A stretch of DNA of 18,732 nt, from assembly GCF_049965695.1 (NCBI RefSeq), contig NZ_JBMFWB010000027.1, positions 1-18,732 on the forward strand, written 5' to 3'. Shown here piece by piece: positions 7,054 through 13,506 of the stretch (position 1 is the first letter of the stretch; every line of letters starts with the position of its first letter). This DNA comes from Athalassotoga sp049965695. Lineage in GTDB: Bacteria; Thermotogota; Thermotogae; Mesoaciditogales; Mesoaciditogaceae. A program made the translations under genes and the position numbers. The notes under the pieces were generated by a model. It made no database searches. It was not told the origin of the DNA and saw only the letters and a list, made by a program, of their open reading frames with translations.

Positions 7054-8031
7054 ATGCCAGGCGTATGGACACTTGCCGAATTTCGTGATGGCAGGATAAA
7101 TTCAGTCTCTTACGAACTTTTAGCGTGGGGCAGATCGCTTGCAGACACTTTAGGTGTAGAACTTTCAAGCGTGATTTTGGGATACGGAATTAAAGATGTG
7201 GAGACCCTTTTCGATCACGGATCGGATACCGTCTACAAAGTCGATGACAAAAGGATTGAACATTTCCTGCCGGACAGTTATTCGAATATACTTTTTTCCC
7301 TTGTCAAAAAGTACGATCCCCAGATAATAATAGCATCGGCAACAACTTATGGAAGAACTATAATGCCCATTCTTTCGACAAAATTCAACACGGGTCTTAC
7401 GGCCGACTGCACGAAACTCGAAATAGGAGAGGATGGTACTCTTCTTCAGACAAGGCCGGCGATAGGCGGAAATGTCATGGCGACGATACGAACACAGACA
7501 AGACCACAAATTGCAACGGTCAGGCCTCGATCAAAAAAGCCCATTTCGTACGACAAAAGTCAAAGAAAGATAATCGCACCGGAAATAGAGGATGAACTTT
7601 TCAAAAGCGCTTACAGATGGATAAAGTTTGAGAAAGATGAAAGCACAGATCTGCCAATCCAGGAGGCGGACGTCGTCATCGCTGGCGGGCGCGGAATGAA
7701 GGATGAAAAGAATTTCGAAATGCTTTACGAACTCGCCAAAAAACTGAACGGAGTCGTCGGTGCGTCACGCACGGCCGTCGATATGGGATGGATTCCATAT
7801 TCCCACCAGGTGGGGCTTTCCGGTAAAACAGTCAGTCCTCATCTTTACATGGCTTTGGGTATTTCTGGCGCGATCCAGCACATAGCGGGGATGTCTTCGT
7901 CTGATATCGTGATCGCCGTAAATACAGATCCGGATGCCCCGATCTTCAACGTCGCAGACTTTGGAATAATAGGAGACGCCACCGAGATAATTCCTGAACT
8001 TTTGAAAGCGCTTGGTGATAAAGATGAATGA
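7054..8031 (+). CDS. etfA: Electron transfer flavoprotein alpha subunit (EtfA)
   Basis: Alpha subunit of the Etf, carrying FAD in its C-terminal domain. In the 325-residue product the N-terminal nucleotide-binding-like domain covers about 1-165. The C-terminal FAD domain has all standard elements: AGGRGMK near 210-216, ASRTAVDMGW near 237-246, QVGLSGKTVSPHLYMALGISGAIQH near 252-276, and a final NTDPDAPIFNVADFGIIGD segment near 290-308. There is no ferredoxin-like N-terminal extension with cysteine clusters, unlike the longer LctC of Acetobacterium. The ATG directly follows the etfB stop codon, with GGAG 9 nt upstream inside etfB. Its 3' end overlaps the next gene by 8 nt. The three genes should form one complex. 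Confidence 0.93.
   Translation: MPGVWTLAEFRDGRINSVSYELLAWGRSLADTLGVELSSVILGYGIKDVETLFDHGSDTVYKVDDKRIEHFLPDSYSNILFSLVKKYDPQIIIASATTYGRTIMPILSTKFNTGLTADCTKLEIGEDGTLLQTRPAIGGNVMATIRTQTRPQIATVRPRSKKPISYDKSQRKIIAPEIEDELFKSAYRWIKFEKDESTDLPIQEADVVIAGGRGMKDEKNFEMLYELAKKLNGVVGASRTAVDMGWIPYSHQVGLSGKTVSPHLYMALGISGAIQHIAGMSSSDIVIAVNTDPDAPIFNVADFGIIGDATEIIPELLKALGDKDE
8014..8019 (+). promoter_or_regulatory. SD site of the FAD-linked dehydrogenase inside etfA
   Basis: GGTGAT at 8014-8019 pairs with the 16S 3' end and places ATG 8024 at the usual distance (8 nt after GG). It lies within the last codons of etfA. A TTG at 8012 and a GTG at 8015 in the same frame have no SD of their own. Confidence 0.7.
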
Positions 8032-9439
8032 ATTCAAAAAGGTAGACGAAAGGGTTGTAAAGGAGTTAAGGCGAATAACATCTGGCGCATCTGTCATATA
8101 CGAAGACAAAGAAACGCTAAAAAATTATTCCCACGACGAATCCGGAGGAGAGTATTACGCGCACATGCCGGATGTGGTTGTAAAGGTTGAAAATGCAGAT
8201 CAGATATCCAAAATTCTCAAATTCGCAAACGCACAACATATCCCTGTGACACCGAGAGGTGCCGGAAGCGGCCTTGCAGGAGCGGATGTCCCCCTTTACG
8301 GCGGAATAGTTTTATCCGTCGAAAAGATGAACAGGATAATCGAAATAGACAAAAACAACCTTGTCGCCGTCGTCGAGCCAGGTGTTGTCACAAACGATCT
8401 GTGCAAAAAGGTCGCAGATGGGGGATTGTATTACGCCGGATATCCGATGAGCGTGGAGACGAGTTTCATAGGGGGCAACGTCGCGACGAATGCTGGTGGT
8501 AGCAAAGTCATAAAGTACGGCAATACAGGCCATCACGTTATAGGTCTCGAAGTCGTCATGGCAGACGGACAAATAGTGGAATTCGGAGGAAAGAGGAGAA
8601 AAGACTCTTCCGGATACGATTTCATCCACCTCTTTGTTGGATCCGAAGGGACGTTGGGAGTATTTTCAAAGATTTATCTTAACCTTATTCCACTACCCGG
8701 AAAGACCGTTGACCTGCTTGCTCCTTTCAAAGATATAGAAACAGCCATTTCAAATGTCGGGAGGCTTATGATAGAGAGTAAAACCCTTCCAAGTGCGATA
8801 GAGTTCATAGATGGAATCTCCGTGAAACTCGGATCCGTTTACAACAACATAAAACTTCCCTTTCAGGATGAGGCCGGCGCATATCTTTTGATCCAATACG
8901 AGGGCAGAAAAAAAGAGGAAATAGAAGACCTTTACGAGATAGGTGGAAAGGCACTTATGGCCGGAGGTGCGATGGATGTCTTTGTGGCCGACAACAGGAC
9001 GAATTCCGAAAAACTATGGAGAATAAGAAGAAACTGGCTTGAAGGCATAAAGGCTTTTGATCCTTACGCTCCAACCGGAGACGTGGTTGTTCCCACCGAT
9101 AAAATTCCGCAGATAATGCAATATATCTCCGAGATTTCTACGGAGTACAAAGTCCAAATCCCCGTTGCGGGCCATGCGGCAGACGGAAATGTCCATCCCG
9201 CACCTATGAAACCGGAGAAAATAAGTCCTTTGGAATGGAAAGACTTATCCGAAGAGATCCTCGATAAAATTGCCCTAAAGGCTGCCAGCCTTGGAGGCGC
9301 GATAAGTGGAGAACACGGTGTAGGATTCATAAAAAAAGACCTTTTGAAAAAGACGAAGCCAGATCAGTATGTATTCATGAAGAAGATAAAAGACATCTTT
9401 GATCCAACTGGAATCATGAATCCCGGGAAGTTATACTGA
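8024..9439 (+). CDS. FAD-linked D-lactate dehydrogenase (GlcD/LctD family)
   Basis: Predicted to oxidise D-lactate to pyruvate and hand the electrons to EtfAB. The 471-residue protein is of the vanillyl-alcohol-oxidase flavoprotein type. The PCMH FAD-binding domain shows TPRGAGSGLAGA at 76-87 and VEPGV near 117-121. It also has FIGGNVATNAGGSKVIKYG near 148-166 and VGSEGTLGVFSK near 205-216. The C-terminal substrate domain has GHAADGNVHPAP (His384, His391) and SGEHGVG (Glu430, His431), the positions that bind metal and carboxylate in D-lactate dehydrogenases. The end, FDPTGIMNPGKLY, is canonical. No iron-sulfur cysteine motif is present. Length matches LctD of Acetobacterium. It overlaps etfA by 8 nt, so translation is probably coupled. 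Glycolate or another D-2-hydroxyacid is an alternative, but lactate is favoured by larA and aldA upstream. Confidence 0.88.
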   Translation: MNEFKKVDERVVKELRRITSGASVIYEDKETLKNYSHDESGGEYYAHMPDVVVKVENADQISKILKFANAQHIPVTPRGAGSGLAGADVPLYGGIVLSVEKMNRIIEIDKNNLVAVVEPGVVTNDLCKKVADGGLYYAGYPMSVETSFIGGNVATNAGGSKVIKYGNTGHHVIGLEVVMADGQIVEFGGKRRKDSSGYDFIHLFVGSEGTLGVFSKIYLNLIPLPGKTVDLLAPFKDIETAISNVGRLMIESKTLPSAIEFIDGISVKLGSVYNNIKLPFQDEAGAYLLIQYEGRKKEEIEDLYEIGGKALMAGGAMDVFVADNRTNSEKLWRIRRNWLEGIKAFDPYAPTGDVVVPTDKIPQIMQYISEISTEYKVQIPVAGHAADGNVHPAPMKPEKISPLEWKDLSEEILDKIALKAASLGGAISGEHGVGFIKKDLLKKTKPDQYVFMKKIKDIFDPTGIMNPGKLY

Positions 9440-9451
9440 GATGAGTTTAAA

Positions 9452-9473
9452 AAGCGGGCATAAAAGCCCGCTT
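9452..9473. terminator. Bidirectional intrinsic terminator between convergent operons
   Basis: Arms AAGCGGGC (9452-9459) and GCCCGCTT (9466-9473) pair perfectly around a 6-nt loop. On the + strand the stem is followed by TATTT. On the - strand it is followed by a run of five T. It lies between the stop of the dehydrogenase (9439) and the stop of the minus-strand ferredoxin (9477), so it can end both transcripts. Confidence 0.9.
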
Positions 9474-9476
9474 ATT

Positions 9477-9827
9477 TCATTCGATGACGAGATTTGGATT
9501 TGCTTCCAATTTTACCTTTAACTCTTTTTGTATCTGTTCGGCCGGAATTTCCTTTGCAAGGCTTCTTATGTATTCGTCATCCGTTTCAAAAGATATGGCA
9601 TTCCAAAGACATCCAACCTGACAGTTGTTGCAGCCCACCATACAGCGCTCTTGAAAGAGTACAACCGCTTTTTTATTTACAGGATCGTATCCGAATACAT
9701 TTCGCTTTTCCCCGCACGTTATCACACACAATCCACATCCTGTACATTTATTTGGATCTATTACGGGACCCCAATTTATCTTTTTTCTGTCCAATCCATG
9801 CCATTTTGAAAACATATCTTCAGCCAT
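9477..9827 (-). CDS. Dicluster 4Fe-4S ferredoxin-like protein (distal paralogue)
   Basis: A small cytoplasmic iron-sulfur protein of 116 residues, presumed electron carrier. It has a short N-terminal WHG...INWGPVIDPNKC lead, then a first motif CTGCGLCVITC (Cx2Cx2Cx3C) and a second, CMVGCNNCQVGC (Cx3Cx2Cx3C), followed by NAISF and a charged C-terminal tail. The proline that normally follows the last cysteine is replaced by leucine, unlike in the neighbouring paralogue. The start is ATG 9827, with AAGG 8 nt upstream. A longer in-frame version to 9884 lacks an SD and would overlap the upstream gene by about 65 nt. It overlaps the upstream ferredoxin gene by 8 nt (9820-9827), which implies coupled translation and a stoichiometric pair. 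The physiological partner is unknown. Confidence 0.85.
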   Translation of the reverse strand: MAEDMFSKWHGLDRKKINWGPVIDPNKCTGCGLCVITCGEKRNVFGYDPVNKKAVVLFQERCMVGCNNCQVGCLWNAISFETDDEYIRSLAKEIPAEQIQKELKVKLEANPNLVIE

Positions 9828-10194
9828 TGAAACTACCTTCTTTCTTTGTCTCCGTAGAAACAACGTGATCGGGGAATTTATCAAGTCTTGCCTTAAGTTC
9901 TTTTGTTACAGTCGGGAAGATCTTGTACTTCACGATGACGGATTTCACAAGTTTAGAAGCATCTGCCGGAAAAGATATCGCTTCTTCGGGACAAACCTTT
10001 CCGCACGTCGTACATCCGACAACGCAATTTCCGCCATTCGCCACGATGTATTTTTGTTGAGACTTCGAAAAACCAAAAACGGCATTTCCGCAACTCAACA
10101 AACACAATCCACAATCTGTGCACTTCGAATAATCAATAACCGGCGCCCATTCAATTTCAGAACGAGCAACACCATGCCACATTTTTTCAGCCAC
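9820..10194 (-). CDS. Dicluster 4Fe-4S ferredoxin-like protein (proximal paralogue)
   Basis: A 124-residue paralogue of the downstream ferredoxin. The order is the same: MAEKMWHG...IEWAPVIDYSKC, a first motif CTDCGLCLLSC, a second motif CVVGCTTCGKVCP, then EEAISFPAD and a lysine-rich C-terminal tail. Eight cysteines should hold two 4Fe-4S clusters. The start is probably GTG 10194, 9 nt after GGAG. This gives the same M-A-E opening as the paralogue. ATG 10203 or TTG 10209 would abut or overlap the SD. It follows the ArsR gene by 22 nt and overlaps the next gene by 8 nt, so the three form one operon. The protein family (WHG...W.P.ID..KC.gCG.C) is recognisable but I know no established role for it. 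Confidence 0.85.
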   Translation of the reverse strand: MAEKMWHGVARSEIEWAPVIDYSKCTDCGLCLLSCGNAVFGFSKSQQKYIVANGGNCVVGCTTCGKVCPEEAISFPADASKLVKSVIVKYKIFPTVTKELKARLDKFPDHVVSTETKKEGSFNG

Positions 10195-10216
10195 TTCAAT
10201 CATCTCCAAATAAAAG

Positions 10217-10600
10217 TCAATTATTTTTCAAAATTTCTTTTTTTCTATTCTCAAGAATCTCACAGGATCTTTGAGGATCTTTTGGCAGATCTGAAATCTT
10301 TAAACCAACTATTTCGGTGAAGGTGCTTTCTTTTCCCAAAAGTTCGAAAAATTCTTCCAGGAGAGCATTTAAAATCTCTCTATTTGTTGAATAGAAGACC
10401 CATTGTTTTTCTCTTTTTTCGATGATAAGATTTGCATCTTTCAAAATTTTTAAATTTTGAGAAATGGCAGGTTGTGTGACATCAAAGACATTTTCGAGTT
10501 CGCAAACGCAAAAAGGTCTCTTTGCCATAAGAAGCACCATTCGAAATCTTAGAGGGCTTGATAAAGCGCTGAAGAATTTTTCAAATTTTTTTGAATCCAT
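10217..10600 (-). CDS. ArsR/SmtB-family winged-helix repressor with CVC metal-site motif
   Basis: A 127-residue DNA-binding regulator. FSALSSPLRFRMVLLMA (10-26) is the ArsR-type first helix region. CVCELENVFDVTQPAISQNLKILKDANLI (31-59) includes the recognition helix, and REKQWVFYS (63-71) is the wing. Cys31 and Cys33 in CVCEL correspond to the cysteine pair that binds arsenite in classical ArsR (ELCVCDL). One more cysteine, Cys113, lies near the C-terminus and could be a third ligand. This suggests a thiophilic metal(loid), or possibly redox, as inducer. The start ATG is 7 nt after GAGG. It is the first gene of an operon with two ferredoxins and not with arsenic efflux genes, so the ferredoxins are its likely targets. 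A perfect inverted repeat lies 10 nt upstream. Confidence 0.9.
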   Translation of the reverse strand: MDSKKFEKFFSALSSPLRFRMVLLMAKRPFCVCELENVFDVTQPAISQNLKILKDANLIIEKREKQWVFYSTNREILNALLEEFFELLGKESTFTEIVGLKISDLPKDPQRSCEILENRKKEILKNN

Positions 10601-10610
10601 CGAATCACCT

Positions 10611-10636
10611 CATAAGCATATTAGCATATGCTTATG
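10611..10636. promoter_or_regulatory. Candidate ArsR operator: perfect 10-bp inverted repeat
   Basis: CATAAGCATA (10611-10620) and TATGCTTATG (10627-10636) are exact reverse complements separated by 6 nt. The AT-rich interrupted dyad is of the size bound by ArsR/SmtB dimers. Its downstream arm on the minus strand abuts the SD of the ArsR gene. It also covers the expected -10 and start-of-transcription region. Confidence 0.72.
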
Positions 10637-10654
10637 ATCTTTTGGTTATGACAA
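10626..10654 (-). promoter_or_regulatory. Possible promoter of the arsR-ferredoxin operon
   Basis: On the minus strand TTGTCA (10649-10654) resembles a -35 box. About 17-18 nt later a weak -10-like GCATAT/CATATG falls inside the inverted repeat. The -10 is poor, so the assignment rests mostly on position. Confidence 0.4.
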
Positions 10655-10705
10655 AATTAAACTTTCGTCATTTGTTTTATTATTTTATCGATTTCATGTC
10701 TTTTT

Positions 10706-11623
10706 TTATGGCAATTTATTTCCTGCTGCTTTGTAAAGATCGTACCATTCCTTTTTTGTCAAATTCACATTTGATGCCTGACATATTTCTTTAAGGCGCT
10801 TTGCATTTGTCGTGCCGACGATTGGCTGTATTTTTGCGGGATGTCTCAATATCCACGCTATTGGCATGGCATCTTTTGGCACATCGTATTTCTTTGCCAC
10901 TTTGTCCATTTCATCGTTGAGAGTTTTGAATTTCGGGTTATCCAAAAACACGCCATCGAAAAATCCGTACTGGAATGGCGACCATGCCTGAATTGTGATG
11001 CCGTTAAGCCGGCAATAATCGAGCACACTTCCGTCACGATCGACAGATTTGTCGATTTGCATGTTAACGTTTAATCCCGCATCTATCATACCCGTGTTTG
11101 TGATGCTGAGTTGCAACTGATTGACGATTATTCTCTGATTTAGATACTGGCTGAGCAATTCTATTTGCATGGGATTGTGATTGCTCACTCCGAAATTCCT
11201 TACCTTCCCACTCGCGTGCAATATCGAAAAGGCCTCTGCAACTTCTTCCGGATCGACGAGCGCATCGGGTCTGTGAAGCAAAAGCACGTCTATGTAATCG
11301 GTCTTCAAACGTTTCAAACTGCCATCAACGGCCTCAAGAATATGATCTTTTGAAAAATCGTAGTATCCATCTCTTATGCCGCATTTTGTCTGGATGAAGA
11401 TCTTCTCCCTTACTCCCTTCATCTCTTTGAGCGCCGTGCCAAAAACTTCCTCGGATTTTCCGCCACCGTAAATGTCCGCGTGATCGAAGAAATTTATGCC
11501 TTCCTCAATGGCTGTGGTTATCAACTTCGAAACATCCTTTACAGGCATATCGGCAATTCTCATGCATCCAAGCGCAATTTCAGAAGATCTTATCTCACCG
11601 TTCGCTATTTCTATCGTTCTCAT
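10706..11623 (-). CDS. Aldo/keto reductase (YdhF-like)
   Basis: An NAD(P)H-dependent oxidoreductase of 305 residues with a complete catalytic tetrad: Asp47 and Tyr52 in FFDHADIYGGG, Lys80 in QTKCGIR, and His117 in LLLHRPD. GKVRNFGVSNHNPMQ near 151-165 and WILRHPAKIQPIVGTTNAKRL near 265-285 are the cofactor-binding segments typical of the YdhF-like group. The start is ATG 11623, 8 nt after GAGG. A GTG three codons upstream overlaps the SD and is rejected. It is the last gene of a five-gene minus-strand operon, 12 nt after the SIS-domain gene. It probably reduces or oxidises a sugar or polyol intermediate of that pathway. The exact substrate is unknown. It is clearly different from the aldo/keto reductase fragment at the left window edge. 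Confidence 0.9.
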   Translation of the reverse strand: MRTIEIANGEIRSSEIALGCMRIADMPVKDVSKLITTAIEEGINFFDHADIYGGGKSEEVFGTALKEMKGVREKIFIQTKCGIRDGYYDFSKDHILEAVDGSLKRLKTDYIDVLLLHRPDALVDPEEVAEAFSILHASGKVRNFGVSNHNPMQIELLSQYLNQRIIVNQLQLSITNTGMIDAGLNVNMQIDKSVDRDGSVLDYCRLNGITIQAWSPFQYGFFDGVFLDNPKFKTLNDEMDKVAKKYDVPKDAMPIAWILRHPAKIQPIVGTTNAKRLKEICQASNVNLTKKEWYDLYKAAGNKLP

Positions 11624-11635
11624 CTCAATCACCTC

Positions 11636-12664
11636 TCATATTTTGCTAACTTTATGTAAAAATCTCGGAACGTCGGGATTCAAACCCTTAGAAATCGAAA
11701 GATTGAAGGCAAACAACTGGATGAACAATGCGATTTCAAAAGGATATAGTGCTTTTTTCGTCGGAAGAATTTTAAACGAAAGATCGCCTTTTTTCAAGAA
11801 TTCATCGTTGTCTGAAACGATAAGCGTGTGCGATCCCGTCTCCTTTATCTTATCCACAACTCTGGCACTTAATCCCAAAGTCGAATCATCGGGAGCAAAG
11901 ATGAAGATCGGAATATCCGGATCTAACATCGCAAGAGGACCATGGACAAGATCGACAGAGGACAGTCCCTGCGCACTTATGTAACATGTTTCCTTCAACT
12001 TGAGCGCGCTTTCGAGTGCCACAGGATAGTTAAAACCTGTGCCTATTATGACCAAATCCCTTGCAAATGAATACCTTTGAGCAAGATCGCGTATTGCCTC
12101 TTCCCGATCGAAGATCTTGTCGTACATAACCTTAAGATCGTCTATATTGAGTTTTTTGCCCTTTATCGCATATGCAAGTAAAAGCACGCTGGCCATGGAG
12201 GCGCTGAAAGTCTTTGTCGCAGCCACGCTTTTTTCGACACCTGCATTCATGAAGATCGCGTTATTTTCAAGAAGTTTTGCCATTGTGCTTTCCGAATTGT
12301 TCGTTATGCCAAATGTAAGAACCTTTTGATCCGTTGATTGTTTGAGTATCTCGCAAACGTCTTCCGTCTCTCCCGACTGGGATATTCCCATTACAACTCC
12401 GTTTTTAATCTCGGGTGGCGTTTTGTAATGCGTGTAAAGAGAGCCAAGCGCAAGCGCGACGGGTATGCCGATTTCCGATTCAAAAAGATATTGACCGTAA
12501 ATACAGGCGTTGTCAGATGTTCCGCGCCCTGCCGCTATCATGACGACGGGAGATGCTTTTTTGAAAACCTTCGCTATTTCATCTATCTTTTGACCTTCAT
12601 TTGAAATCAAACGTTCTATCGCCTTTGGAGTTTCATGAATTTCTTCGATCATCCTGTAACTCAT
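11636..12664 (-). CDS. SIS-domain sugar-phosphate isomerase/deaminase (GlmS-C/NagB-II/AgaS-like)
   Basis: A 342-residue protein with two SIS domains of the GlmS isomerase type and no glutaminase domain. The first domain shows AAGRGTSDNACIYGQY near 44-59, GISQSGET at 93-100 (the phosphate-binding Ser/Thr loop) and VEKSVAATKTF at 143-153. The second shows IIGTGFNYPVALESALKLKE near 203-222 and VDLVHGPLAM near 233-242. Such stand-alone proteins include NagB-II glucosamine-6-phosphate deaminases (a Thermotoga example is known), AgaS and related amino-sugar or Amadori-product enzymes. Specificity cannot be read from the motifs. The start is ATG 12664, 6 nt after GGAGG. The more upstream ATGs lie within or before the SD. 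It sits 14 nt after the TIM-barrel gene, suggesting that the operon handles an amino- or keto-sugar phosphate. Confidence 0.88.
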   Translation of the reverse strand: MSYRMIEEIHETPKAIERLISNEGQKIDEIAKVFKKASPVVMIAAGRGTSDNACIYGQYLFESEIGIPVALALGSLYTHYKTPPEIKNGVVMGISQSGETEDVCEILKQSTDQKVLTFGITNNSESTMAKLLENNAIFMNAGVEKSVAATKTFSASMASVLLLAYAIKGKKLNIDDLKVMYDKIFDREEAIRDLAQRYSFARDLVIIGTGFNYPVALESALKLKETCYISAQGLSSVDLVHGPLAMLDPDIPIFIFAPDDSTLGLSARVVDKIKETGSHTLIVSDNDEFLKKGDLSFKILPTKKALYPFEIALFIQLFAFNLSISKGLNPDVPRFLHKVSKI

Positions 12665-12678
12665 TTCATACCTCCGCA

Positions 12679-13506
12679 TCACATTCCATTTAATATGTCA
12701 AGCCTTTTTGACGCATCGTATGCAAGCATTTCCGGGTGCGTTTTGTAAGGACTTAACTCGGCCGTCAAATATCCTTCGTAATTTGCCTTTCTCAAAGCGC
12801 TTATAACTGCCGGCCAGTTCACATTCCCTTCAAAAAGATTCTTAAATCCGCGAATATTTCCTATCGAGGTGTCAAAATCTTTTATATGAACTCTTACGAT
12901 GTAATCAGCAAGTACTTCTATCCAGTGCTCGGGATAGGAAAAAGCAAGCACATTGCCGACGTCGAAATAAAATCTCACGTACGGACTTCCTATCTCATCC
13001 ATAAATTTCCTCATCTCGAGAGGACTTAAGAGAAATTTGTTCCACACATTTTCTATCCCTATGCAAACCTTTGCTTCTTCGGCCTTCTTTGAAAGGGCTT
13101 TTAATGCCTCCTGAGACCTTTTGTACGCTTTGGAGTAAGAGACATCTTCGTTAACAACTCCCGGAACTACAAGAATGGCATCTGTATGAAGCGTCTTTGC
13201 GGCCTCTATCATCTTCTCTACGATTTTGATTCCTTTGTTTCTTACACTTTCATCATCGTCGGTAAGAGGGTATTTCCAGTGAAGCGCTGTGGCAACACTT
13301 GAGATCGGTATGTTATTCGATCTGGATATTTTAAAAATCTCTTCGATCTCATCTTTTGTCGAATCAATTCTCAATGAAGGAGTGTCCTTCTTCTCCTCTT
13401 CCATATTTATCTCTATTCCGTCGTATCCGGCCTTTTTTGCATTTTCTATGCATTCCTTTACGGTGTAATTTGCAGGAAAGGTCCAGCAGTTTATGCCTTT
13501 TTTCAC
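12679..13506 (-). CDS. Sugar epimerase/isomerase-like TIM-barrel protein (AP_endonuc_2 superfamily)
   Basis: A 275-residue xylose-isomerase-like TIM barrel. It opens with a strand (KKGINCWTFP), followed by AGYDGIEI near 26-33. The metal quartet of this family can be picked out: Glu152 (GIENVW), Asp182 (FYFDVGN), His207 (RVHIKDF) and Glu250 (LTAELSPY). Members include ketose 3-epimerases, L-ribulose/xylulose-5-phosphate 3-epimerases, hydroxypyruvate isomerase, inosose-processing enzymes and, more recently, lyases acting on 3-keto-glycosides. The start is GTG 13506, overlapping the TGA of the upstream gene by 4 nt (GTGA). This is typical coupling, with AAGG 10 nt before it. Adjacency to two Gfo/Idh/MocA dehydrogenases makes a keto-sugar or inosose substrate plausible. 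I cannot choose between these. Confidence 0.88.
   Translation of the reverse strand: MKKGINCWTFPANYTVKECIENAKKAGYDGIEINMEEEKKDTPSLRIDSTKDEIEEIFKISRSNNIPISSVATALHWKYPLTDDDESVRNKGIKIVEKMIEAAKTLHTDAILVVPGVVNEDVSYSKAYKRSQEALKALSKKAEEAKVCIGIENVWNKFLLSPLEMRKFMDEIGSPYVRFYFDVGNVLAFSYPEHWIEVLADYIVRVHIKDFDTSIGNIRGFKNLFEGNVNWPAVISALRKANYEGYLTAELSPYKTHPEMLAYDASKRLDILNGM

Noticed and set aside
9528..10320. + strand frames across the ferredoxin and ArsR genes
   Set aside because: The minus strand has conserved cysteine motifs and an HTH domain. The + frames are unsupported and lack SD sites.
10648..10671. ATGACAAA / TTTCGTCAT hairpin between the aldo/keto reductase and arsR genes as terminator
   Set aside because: The stem is AT-rich and bulged. 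The T-rich run follows only on the + strand, where no gene ends. On the minus strand, which would need it, no T-run follows.
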